NCBI GenBank assembly: GCA_008360955.1
Contig: LUCM01003417.1
Coordinates: 1 to 64,000 of the forward strand
Origin: Fasciolopsis buskii
Taxonomy: Eukaryota > Platyhelminthes > Trematoda > Plagiorchiida > Fasciolidae
Direction: 5' to 3'
Length of the DNA: 64,000 nucleotides
Positions 37,301 to 49,400 of this stretch are shown one piece after another (the first letter of the stretch is position 1; every line of letters begins with the position of its first letter). A program made the position numbers and the translations under genes. The notes under the pieces are model-generated. The model did not search any database, had not been told where the DNA came from, and worked only from the letters and a program-made list of their open reading frames with translations.

Positions 37301-40300
37301 GGAGCACTTGTGGCGTCGGCCTGATATTTCATTGGAGTCGGAAGGTCATGTGTACTGTGCTCCAATGCGCTCACTTCTGATACATGGTTGCGAGATAAGG
37401 ATTATGCGTGTCGGAAATGTCCGTCGCTTGGATGTTTTCGACCACCGATGTCCACGTAGTATCGCTAGGAATAGATGGAGTGACGGGATGAACAATGCAG
37501 AGGTTAGGAATCTAGTATTATGGAGTGGAAGAAGGCGTTTGGAGATCAGCAAATGACGGGTCCGCGTGGAATGGGAACATGTACAGCGAACTCAAATCAG
37601 GCAGGTGTCTCACGTCTTTGTGGTTGGGGTCATAAAGATCCACCAACCAGTGGGCTGGAAACACTGAAGGACATGACAGCGAGCCGTGAACAGTACTGTT
37701 TGTGTTGTCACTCTCTGTCGGACCGGAATGATTGGGAAAGTGCGCTTGTCGAGTTCGACTGCATTTTGTATGTTGGCTAATAGGGTATTCTTAATTTTCC
37801 CGCCTGTGTTCATCCACTTCCAGTCCCGTTTGTGCATGAATTCTTTCTGTGGCAATGTGTAACCCTGAGAGAAAAACAGCGGCTAGTAGGGTTTGCTTTG
37901 CTGTTTAACTCTGATCGACGTCGATAATCCAGCAACTTCTAGAGTTCCTTTAGTACTCTGTCCATATGAGACGGTAATATCGCAGGCATGGACTGATTTG
38001 GAATTGAGATATCTTCCCTCCCTGAGTAAACCAATGAAGACTGAACCCATTTGAGATAAACACCGCAAAAGTGAATGTAGCTACATCCCGGATGAAGGCA
38101 AATAAAAAAACGACCAGAGGGTAGTAAGTCTAGAGAAAAATTTGTTGAAAAAAGCATACGACCGTCTTCCAAATTTGACTGGGAAAAAATAAACGAGTTT
38201 TCAATAGGAAAACATACCGATTGATGAGGTCAACTTCCGAACAACGTACACCGTGTACCAAAACGTCACATACAGGATATCAACCAATCCTTATTATGAT
38301 CTTGGCAGGATTAGAACACACGCACGCTTGCAATCCAAATAGCTGTACCACATACGCCCTGCTAACTGAACTTTGGGGCAACCCTTTTCTCAAGCAAGGC
38401 TTTAAAATCAATTGTAAACCCGCCTTGGAAGAGGTTATCCAAAGTCGGCTCATTACAAACATGCTCGATCATGCTGTTCTTCCCATGTTTCAAAACCTTC
38501 ACATGATTGCCCGAACATTTAACAAATCTGCTGAATCATATTCGATCGCCGAACACGCAAATCACTCGGAAATGATAAATACCGATTAGTTCACTGACAA
38601 ACTTCACTAATGATATGCAGGCGATGGACAAGTGGATTAAGAATCTGTCATCCCCAAAAAGTCAGAAGTTCGGATCACAAAGCCGCCGATCACTTTGGTA
38701 GTAGACCCAACTCGCTCGGCTAGTTATCACATCTAACCTAATGAACTCCAATACCAGAGTCATTTTTGCTGGTTTCCCTCTGACCTTCCCGATGTAGTGG
38801 GCCCTGGAAGCAATGAAGCGTGCTCTTTCCGCTTTATACATGCAGGTATTATGCTCTAAAAAATGCGAAAATTTCACCATGTCAAATGCAATTTGTGGAG
38901 ATAATTTTGGTGGATAACCCGTGATCCCTGTGAAAAATGTCCGAACACATTTCGGCCTTCTGAGGTAGTTCAGCTACACAATAATTATGTGTGAATGCGT
39001 GACTCCAGCCGAGTTTAAAGATTGTTCATACTTAGGTCAGTTTCAAGGATTCTTACTCCAATTCGAACAGGAAAGGTACGTTACGTACGTTTTTTACGTG
39101 ATTCGTACATTAGTGTAATGGAAAAGGTATGCCTCATAACAACTACGGCCCACAACACGAGATGAACTAGGAATCTTGATCCGGAAACTGGAGTGATAGA
39201 AAAACGTAGGATCTCGCTAGGTTAGACGTGGTAAAGAGCCGGGCTCGGAATATGAAATAAATGCGAAACAAACAACGGCATCCATTGATAACGTTCAAGA
39301 ATTTCAACCGTAATACGCAGAATCCGGTCGATCGATTCGGTTTTTCAACGAAAGTGTATGATAAGTGCTAAGCCATCAGGGGATCACAAAAGTTTTTTTG
39401 GAAGTAAATTTCCTTAATTACTTCTACTGTTTACGGTTCGTTGGGTGCGTTCATGTGGGCAACATTAAAACAGTTAGTTTTATCCATTGATCAAAATTAA
39501 AGGTCCTATGAATAAGGTAAAATTCACAGTAGTAATGAGAGAATCGTCCTCTATAGTTGAAACAGCCATATTGAGGAATCAACAATTTTGGTAAAGAAAA
39601 CAGGCCATGTGTGATATTTCGCGAGGAATAATTAAATACGTTATCTTGGTAACGCTCATCTCGCTGTCTGCTCATACTTTTGTGAAGTCGATTTCATCTC
39701 ATCAGTACACGATAGGCTAGATCTTGATCTTGCAGAAGACTTTGAAAGTGTTGCGTCATGTGGTGTGTTGCTGATGCAAGTGACGGTAGACGGCAATTTG
39801 TTGTCGCCCGGCTCGTATCCACAGCTAGTCAATTGGGGTATTATGTGCTTCTGTCAGTCCTAGTTTTATAGCCACGGTCACCGGTTCCCTCTCCCTCCCG
39901 TTGTAGTGGACCCTGGTGGCAGCGGGACTTGTCCCTACCATTAAAAAACATGCTCATAACATTTCGACGAGATTCCGCAATCGCCAAGAAGTCCAAAGCA
40001 AGTTGAATTGTCTGTTCACACTCGCTCAGCAACACGACGTCGTCGGCATATTCTAAGTCAAAACTCTATTCCTTGGGAGAAGCTTATCCCAACGTCTGCT
40101 AGATCAAAAGAAGTGTCTTGGAGAACATCCTTCATGTAAAAGTTAAACCGAAATGGAGGTATAAGACAGCTTTTCCATACTCCACTGGAGACAACGAAGG
40201 ACAACAAAAGCTGACTAACAGTTTTAACCCGACCTGAGGAATGACGGCACAACTCTTTGAGGACCGAAGAGATAATTCCCATGTAAGCAATCCGTCAACA

Positions 40301-43300
40301 AAGTGTCACAACGCAGGCCCACCGACGGTCTTTGGTAACCATAACGGTGCTCGAACAGCTGTCGGAGGGTGAAGATTCGACCTCTTCATCCATGATCAGT
40401 GCCAAACACAGCATGCTCCACGCGAGTTTGTTCACCATAAACGTTGCACAACTTGCGAAGGATGACAGGCGCTAGAACCTTTGAGGCTGTCGGGATTAGA
40501 CCAGTGCCGCTGCAGGCTGGCACAATCACTGAGCGAATCCTTTTTAAAGATGAAGACAACAATTGGTCCCCTTCATTAAGAGGACACTTGATCAGAATAG
40601 CAGACCTTCGAGAACAAAAGTCGAGGTTCTCTGAAAGGCTCATTCCTTCATCTTTAGAGCTGTGAAGGGCAATCGGAGCCTAACGCTTTACAATATCCTA
40701 AAGTTCGGGGGGATCTCCGCCTCAGCCTACAAGATATTACTGCTGACTGTGGATAAGCGAACCGTCAACTTCGCAGTTCTTTACGTCTACACTTAGCGTT
40801 TTCCTACAGGTAGCTTGCAAGGATGTCTTATGGAAGTAGCATCCTCCGTCTCTAATGTATGGTGGAACCAACAAATGTCTCTATTCCTAAGTAAGTTTGT
40901 TTTGAGTTCACTTCTCGTGTTGACCCGTGCTTCATTGTTCTCCTTACCAGCTGGAATAAACTGGTTTGTGTCATGAAGGTGCAGTGATTCAGCGGAAATC
41001 CAGTGTAGTAACAACAATCAGATCACAAATCGCGAAACCACCAGAGTGCAACGGAATCTGAATGCGTTCCCTAGGATTGTTCGGTGTGCGACCCTAGCTT
41101 TTTAGCTAGCGCTGCACTGTTTTGAGCACCCACTAAAAAGTAGATGGGCAGCTCAATGTAGAATAATAAGATCGGAGTCAAGGAGAGTGCCCCAGCGCAA
41201 CCGATAATCTTGTGAATAACTTCACCACTGGTAGCTAATAACAATGTGATCAATTCGGGTCCATTGCCGGCTGGAAGAAGGCGGACACCAGGGGCTTTAT
41301 CGGCGGTTCTTGGATTTGAAATTAGTGCTATGTAATTTTCTACATTATTTCAGAGCTCCGTCAAAATAATCAGGAAGTATGTCGAAACTACTGAAACGTG
41401 ATCCAATTTACATGGGCACATTTATGCACACATACTGTAAGGTCCACTGGTTATCTATGGATTCCTTTGCAATCTGCAAGCAGATGTACCAATAAGAAAC
41501 CTCACGAAACAGAAACATGTTCTTACCAAATTCAAAAAATTTAACATAATTCCGAAATGATGCAAGAAAGCTGTAATGACAGACAATCTGAACACAGGAC
41601 TAAAAATCGTTGCTTGTTTCTTAAAGTGGGTGTATACAAAACATACCCGATTATCTCGTACGAAGGGTAACGTCATTGCTCTCCCATGTTCCTGTCAGAT
41701 TGAAGCAATGTCCAGAAGATGTCGGAGAGCCAGTGACTATCCCAAACGAGAAATCAGGTCTCGGAACGGTAGGAAAGACAACGATCTGTCGCATTATACA
41801 TAATTTCCTTGGCGAAAAACCGGATGTCACGATGGTGCCACAAATGTCGCAGGTTCACGAAAGCTCTGAAGCTTACGCAATTTGTGATTTGATCTCCTTC
41901 CAATCAGTTGTAACCAGGCCTCCAAGATACTAAAACCTATTGACCACATCAGGCACAGGCATTTAACAGCCTGGGAGTAGTGCCTTCCATTTTGACGATG
42001 TAACGTACAAGGTCATATGCATCACATCACATAATGGTGATTTCTGCTGTCGTTCGAATCACGCTGATTCGTCACACCCTGCTAATGAGAAATGCATGGC
42101 TGGTGATACGAGAAAATACTGGGTATTCGGAACAGTGTGATTTGGACGCGATTATCAAAGAAGCGTGAAGTGTTAATCCATAACGTGATCTCAAGCCCGG
42201 AGATAGCCACGAGCGATAGCATGACGCGATCAAATCAGGTGAGTTCAGTGTCCACTCTACGCCATTGACATTTCATGAATGAAACGTGGTATGGAATTTT
42301 GCGGATTGTAACATGCGTGACGAATTAGGCTGAATGAACACGGTCCACACATAAGAAAACCATTAAAAGTACAATCGTCGAATAAGTCGGAACAAAGCTT
42401 GGAAAAGACGATACACCGGTGCACGGCGTACTCAACAATAAGGTAAACTTGCTCAAAGCAACAAGTGGTTGTACACAAGAAAAGTAGTGGACGATTTCCG
42501 ATTTAGAGGGGCAAAGATGACAGATTTGCCGAGAAGAAGAAAGATTAAAGTAGTTCGAAAACCGGAGGTTCGGGGAAAGAAACGGTAGGTGTGGGTTTAC
42601 CTAAATAAGTTAAAAGACGAATTCTCCGGACTATAATAAACGTTTTGTTTATCAGCGCATTTTTATTCCGTCCACTATATATCGTCGGAACCCAGGCGAG
42701 GTACGAAATTACGACTGTACATGTCACGAGAGTTTGAAGGGGGAGGGATGGGATCAGTTTTCCGACTTGGTATTTATCTCAAATTAGAATACTGTCTCAC
42801 AGAGAAGAAATCCGTCGAGTCGCCGTCGACTGGTGTCGCTATCATTCACATTTATTCGTTCAGAATTCCAAACATCAGTTAAGGTACGGTATATGTGGTT
42901 ACTTCAACTGATCATGACCAACACCGCAGATGAGACAGATGCATAGCCATACCGCTGCCATTTCAAATTGTAAATTGAATGTGAGTATGAATCACTCGCG
43001 AGAACTGTTGCTATTGATTCCGCCAGAAAAGTGTTGTGCATTGTGTTTGTTTCATTCAATTTTGGAATTCGATGATCGGGATAGGCGCGAACAGCCGCGA
43101 GAACATCATCATCATCGTTCAGCGTTAAACAGCAAGGCAAGCCTCACTGACCACTGCCTTGCCCCAGTTACACGCCTATACAAAAAGAGTGAATATCCAA
43201 GGGGAACAGGGAGTGGGCCTACACAGGCGGGAAAAGATATGTTCATTGTCTGAGCAGTCGGTGTGAGCGTTAACCGCGGTGAAAGCTGGGTTTTAACATG

Positions 43301-43399
43301 ATGGCTATTCCGCTGGGGGGCGGCGCGAGGAGTAAATTTAAACAAATCAGAATGCTAGAAAAACCATGACTGACCCGAACACGTTATGGTCTACTAGTT

Positions 43400-43447
<48 letters not shown>

Positions 43448-46400
43448 ACCAGAAGACGCATTGCGGCCGAAAGGAAAAAGGCTGACAGGGTGATCATGTC
43501 GGTGAGCGTTTCGATGTAAACAAACAAACCGAATAAAGATGACAACTAACGAGGACGGGCAACACATGACAGTCCAGTAGTAGGCGTGTGGTGCAACGAC
43601 GAGGCCATACGGAGACACACTTTACGCGCATGGATTACGTAATCCGATCGGGAAGCTTGACGCAGGGGCAGACGGAGCCTGGTGGATTTGGCGCAAACGG
43701 CGCGTGAGACGTGGTGGAAAATGATCCCGTGATCAGTTGTTGAAAGTTCGATGTGGACCTAACGGTCGGAGCACACAAACACACAATGCACATGCAAACC
43801 GAATAGGGCAATTCAGTTGTCCAAATTCCCATATGGTCAAGCGCCTACGATGTACTGAATCAGGACATTAGAAGTATCGATTGCGGAGCAGACTATGCGA
43901 GATAGGCATGAGAACAGTGAATGCCAATAAGTCTGACTTGTGAAAGGGATAACCGTTGAAAAAAACATGCATGACTATCTATTAGGTGAGGTCAAGGTCA
44001 CGAATGGTGGCTAGTGAAATTTTAAAGACCAAAAGAATGGTTCGTGGTATCTATTTTTGAATGCGAAAAATGCAAATGCATCTTCCAACACAAACAAAAC
44101 CCAGCTCTTGATATCGTCCCACAGTTCATCAACATGCATGGCCAATCACACGTCAATCAAGTAATCAATGCCTGAACAACAGAAAATCTCGTGATTACTG
44201 GCGGACAGTGGCCTTAAATTCAGTTCTTAGGAAAACATCTCCAAAATACTGTCATTCCACGCACTTCAATCGGATTGGAATTTGCTGGAAAACTAATTCT
44301 CTCAAATGACGTTCTCTTTGAACTTTTCTGGACCATATCGAACCGACGTTCGTCGGTTTCCGCGTCTTCCCTTAATGCTGTGATCACACTGATAAACTGA
44401 TACATTCTGCCGTCACCCGAGAAAAAATGTCTACTCCGGAGAAATTGGCTTCTTTTCCTATCTCATTCGGATTTCGAGGTTCTCCACCCCCCCCTTCGCT
44501 CTCCGCACTCCTCTGCTGACGGATTGTTTTCGCAGTTGTCAGTAGTTGATCTACTACAACAGTAATAGCTCTTTTTCTACTTATTTTCATTCTACGTCTA
44601 CTGTCTCCGACGCGGATATTTCACCAGCGTTTCTATTTCCCGTCTTCTTATCGTCCATCCCTAACCACAACAAACGGGACAACTTTCGACTTCTGGTATT
44701 CAAACAACTCCACTTTAAAATGGCGTCATCTGTCGGAATGATTCATTTCATGCCACTCGACTAATAACGTCGTTAAATACAATGCGGTTCCATTCTTCCT
44801 TATGTGGCATATCAAGTATTTTAAGTTTCTTTGAAAATTACCACTGAGCACATTGAGAAAACACAAGTTGGCGAACAAGCTCGTTTTCAGTGATTCGTAC
44901 TCATGCCATTACATCACTATATATATTTTGACAAAATATTTTCACTATAGGAAGGATTGGATTAGTCATTTACAAATATGGGTGGGGAAGGGATTTGTGG
45001 TGTTAATTGTTTTGTTGTCTAGGGTTTGTATTGGGACGGGGGGTGGGCCAAGGGAGTTGAAGCGCAACCACAAATTGTTTTTCTCCTATTACTGTAAACA
45101 CCTAAGTAAGATAGCTCTGTACGGCTCTGCGTTAATTTCTTCGCTTTTTAAAGAGAAGTTCGTCCTCACTCAGGAGTCGTTGATTTGATTCGTTTAAAGA
45201 TCTGTGGCTTGTAAAATTCAGTCACGGATATCGGCGCACCATCATGTACTGATGTTTGATCAGCCGCTGAGAATCAGCCCGGCTAGCGTAGTGGCTAAGG
45301 CGTTCGACACACAATCGTCCGTCCCGGGTTCGCGTCTCAGTTCCGGTGCGATGGATATGCACTGCGTACAATTGGATGAAACAGGTCTACGGTGCTTCCG
45401 TGATTTTCAATGGAAATTTGGACGCTGACACGCAAGACGAATCATTTAGAAATTATGGAAATGTCTCTATTTATTAAAGTCGAACGATCTGATTGCAGTC
45501 TGAGTTCTTGGGTTGGAGTAGACGGACCGTTTCTTTCTGTACGACTTACGGGTATCGATAATGATTATACTATCACTAAAGCTACCGTCACCTAATCAAC
45601 ACATTAAAATTGACGAGAATACTCCTTCAATTCAAAATCAATGACCAGCATGTGAAGACCATACAAGGTGCCACTAAATCAGAAAAACAAGCAAGCAAAA
45701 CAAAGCAAAGTGGTTTGAATCCATCTGGAGAACCCTCGTGATGATGGGCTTCTTCGTGCGGTCTGTAGTGTTTCAGTAACCCGGTTCCAACTGCGCGCTC
45801 ATGCGTGCACAGGTAGATGTGCAAACAAGCCTATGCACATACACGCATGCAATAAACATAAGAAGCCTCAAGGCTTTTGAACAAAACTCGGAGCAGATGT
45901 GAGATGTGATTGCGGCCGCCGCAGCGTGTGTACCACAAAACGTTTTGGGGGAATCAGACGTGACAGAACATGATCTCCGCGCAAAACTGAGTCTGACACA
46001 AATCCTGCGGCTACTCCGAGGGGAAAAGAGACACAAGACACATGCATACAAAAATGGGCACGGCGGCTCATAGACTGCGATCACTATGGCGACAGAGAGA
46101 GAGATTTGCAAAACGTACAGGCGGTATGTCTTTATCACTCCATTACAGACGTATTCATCTGGTGATATCCTCCTACTGTGAAAAATAATCACACCTTAAG
46201 AATTGTATACAAACACACACATCCATACACGAACGCACTCAAAACATGTGGACCTAATTGTACTTACGGAAAAAAGTCAGACAACACTGATTGCATGAAT
46301 TCGTATCTATGGCGTACGTGGAGGGAGCTTAGAGTGGACAGCGTTGCATTTATCAGAAGGGTCGAAGTGAGCAGACAGAATGATTTCGCACGGTATCAAG

Positions 46401-49400
46401 ACCAAATACTGACGTGATCTGGATGACTTGTGTGAGTTCAAAATTCGAATGTCCGAAGACATAACGAACCGTAACAGACATATCAACAAGCAAATGTCAG
46501 ACAGGGACCATTCTCATCGAATCGGTTGATTGGCAACATTTGGCTGTGTGCGACCAAGTGTTTCACGAGTGAAGAGGAGACCACTACCGGGAACGAAGAT
46601 AAGAAACGTTTCACTGGACAGAGATAGGAATAAATTATCTAGGATTGATACCGAAGAATATTTATCAATCAGAAATCCCGTGCCGGGCCAAACCGAAAAA
46701 GGTGCTTGGCCATCTTCGCATCTCTCACTTGCTCAACTGGGTACAACTATCAAACGAATCGGGACAATGCGAGATATGAGTAAGTGTGGTTCGTCTGACG
46801 ATAGGATTAGTAGAAAGGCAGGAAATAAACTGAATGAATGTTCACTTCACTTGATTCCGTTCATAGTCCCCACACCGAAACAGGTAGCGCAACAATGAGT
46901 CTATGCTGTCTATCCGAAACAGGCAAACAAAACCACATTCTCACAGTCTATACTCAGTGTTTGCAAGAATTCGGGCCAAGTAAGAAACTGCGGAGTTTTC
47001 ATGAGGATTTATTCAGAAGCGCACGGGACAGAATGGTAAGTCTCATTCAGCCACAGATGCTTCGGTAGACCAGTACAGAACGGGGATAAATAGGCTCCAA
47101 AAGAATCTAAGTCAGTGTTCCAAACGAAGACAAATCAAATAGTTTAGGGGGAAATTTCCCCAGTCGTATCGAACACGAGGACAAGTAGAACCCATGAAAG
47201 GATAATGAAATCATTCTTTGGTAAATCGACACTTTTTAGTCCTCTGTTTTCCCGAACCTATTATATCGTTCAATATAATCACTTCCTTGAGCTGCATTAG
47301 ACGACAACCACACTCTGCTCAGCTCATCAGTCTATCTGACCCGGTGACTACTCCCAAGCCACTCTAAATTCCAAGGTCAATGTTGCCGGTCCAAAAACAT
47401 CCATGCAGCAACCCGAGAAACTACGGGATATGCCTCGTCAACGACATACACGCTTGAAGAATGTGAGGAAATTTCAGCTCGAAAAAGAAAGTGTAAGTTA
47501 TTAACAGGAAGGAAATTGCTACTAATTGTATGCTATCGAGTAGCGAAGAAATCAGAGGTCGAAGGATTCGAACCAACGACTTTCATATCCGAATCCTACG
47601 ATTCTGATCGGTTGACGATGGTCACCCAGGACTGCGATAGGATTTCGCATACTGGGTGGCATGACCACTGAATGTTAGCGAGATGAGGTGGAAGTAGTAA
47701 AGACAACTCGACGTGAGCATTCCGTCCTCTGCGCCCTACTCAGCGGGTAACACTAATGGTATAATAACGATGACTGACCAAAGACGAATGTACCACCGAA
47801 CAGTGATTAAAAACCTAGCATCGAACTGAATCACTCGACTGTCACTTTTATCAACTTTGCATAATATAGAGTATTCAAGATTTCTCACCTCGTCAATCCA
47901 TCCTGTCACAAATACAGAACTGAGTTTCGTTTCATTCGTCAAAATCCTATCAGCTAATCAGCAGATTAAGTAAGGAGAAGGATTACAAATGTGGTCACGC
48001 GACTGAATTGATTCGAACAGTGTCTGACATTTTAAGTTTCATAATTTTATTCCAACTGATTGAGTTTCACGAAGCTATCCTCATAAGTGAGAATCCAATT
48101 TGGATAGCATTGACCAGGGATGGATAAATCCAGTGTATGTATGTGTGTGACCAATGTCCCAGCATTTGTGTGCAATTTGGATGCTAACTGAAAAAAACAA
48201 GAGTAGTTTGATAGTTAGATGCATAGCTTCTCTCGATCAAGTTCCTTGCACCGCAGTATTTGGGTTATGTATTTATTTTTACACAAACCTGAATACAGAC
48301 CCTGTGCCATTGGAATCATGGTGAAGGATGAAACAACGGGCGAGGAAGGAGAAAGAAAAATAAACCGAGTGCGGTGTTCAACACACGCTAGTTCTTCCGT
48401 CCCCCATATCTACGTCGTTGGCGATCCGTTATTCCTTTGTGGGCATCACACTACCCAGTTGCCTAAACCAAAGTAGGAAGTTCACTTAGGGGATCGTGCC
48501 CCAAGCAAACAATCTAACGTACAGGACGGTAGTACAATCTGACGGTCACGCAAGTCAATGGAGACCAGTGACTGATTGCCCAATTCATACGCCCCTCGAA
48601 TGAGGTCAGACATCCTGAGTTTCTAGTACATCTCTCTTCTACAGACGCCGGTAAGCAGTGTCTCATGCTTCGTACGCCGCCCGTGGTTGGTTTGGAATCA
48701 GGGTTTAGCCACTTCCCCTGATCCAACCACCAAAGACCAGTTAACCTGGCGAAGGGCGCCGAACATTCGCTTTAGTTCTCGAACTTTAACGGAAACACCT
48801 CCGCTACGAGAAGACAGTTCGTGGAAGTTTCTTAGCAGAAGATATCTCAGAGGCAGGTCATTTAGGAGCACTTTGAGAGGTATTCAGATGCCTAGCTGAC
48901 TCGGATCTTGAGACACCCATTGCCGACCGTGCTGAGGCACTTCGAGGTGCAGGTTATGCAGTGTTCGGCATTTTTATACACAAGCTCAAGTACCGGTGTT
49001 GCCACGAGAAAACTCCATTGGCGCGGTGGAAAGAAAAATCCTGGAGTTAATTGAATGGTCATGTAAATAATTTAGAGACAGAACTGACGACAACAAACTA
49101 AGCAAGAAAAGCTGCACTGTGCCTCCATAGAGGCAAAATAAATTCTCGGATATTTGTTCATGGAACGCTGGCCGCCAGAGCAGACACATACACAGTACGA
49201 CAGGTCTTGCGAATGTTAGATCACCTTCATGTGCAACCCTCGCCTTTTGACTGGCGATATTCAAGTAGTCGACAGTGTGGCCTTCAGATGGGAAATTCAT
49301 GGATTCGATTCTACCCAGCATCGGTCCCTTTCTCGTTCTATATCACTTTAAAGCATGCGACTCACGTTCACAAATACCTATCAGCAAAAGAGTTCAACGG

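Larger units (their letters stand above)
43445..48289. other. Largely unassigned sequence in ETFB intron 2
   Basis: The quietest long stretch of the window: a SINE at 45275-45425 and a tRNA-like remnant at 47540-47650, otherwise frames up to 139 codons (45773-46192, minus) without known motifs. Confidence 0.45.

Noticed and set aside
45285..45360. A functional tRNA gene on the plus strand
   Set aside because: No complete cloverleaf, and the downstream sequence is shared with the decayed copy at 11.3 kb, as expected for a SINE.
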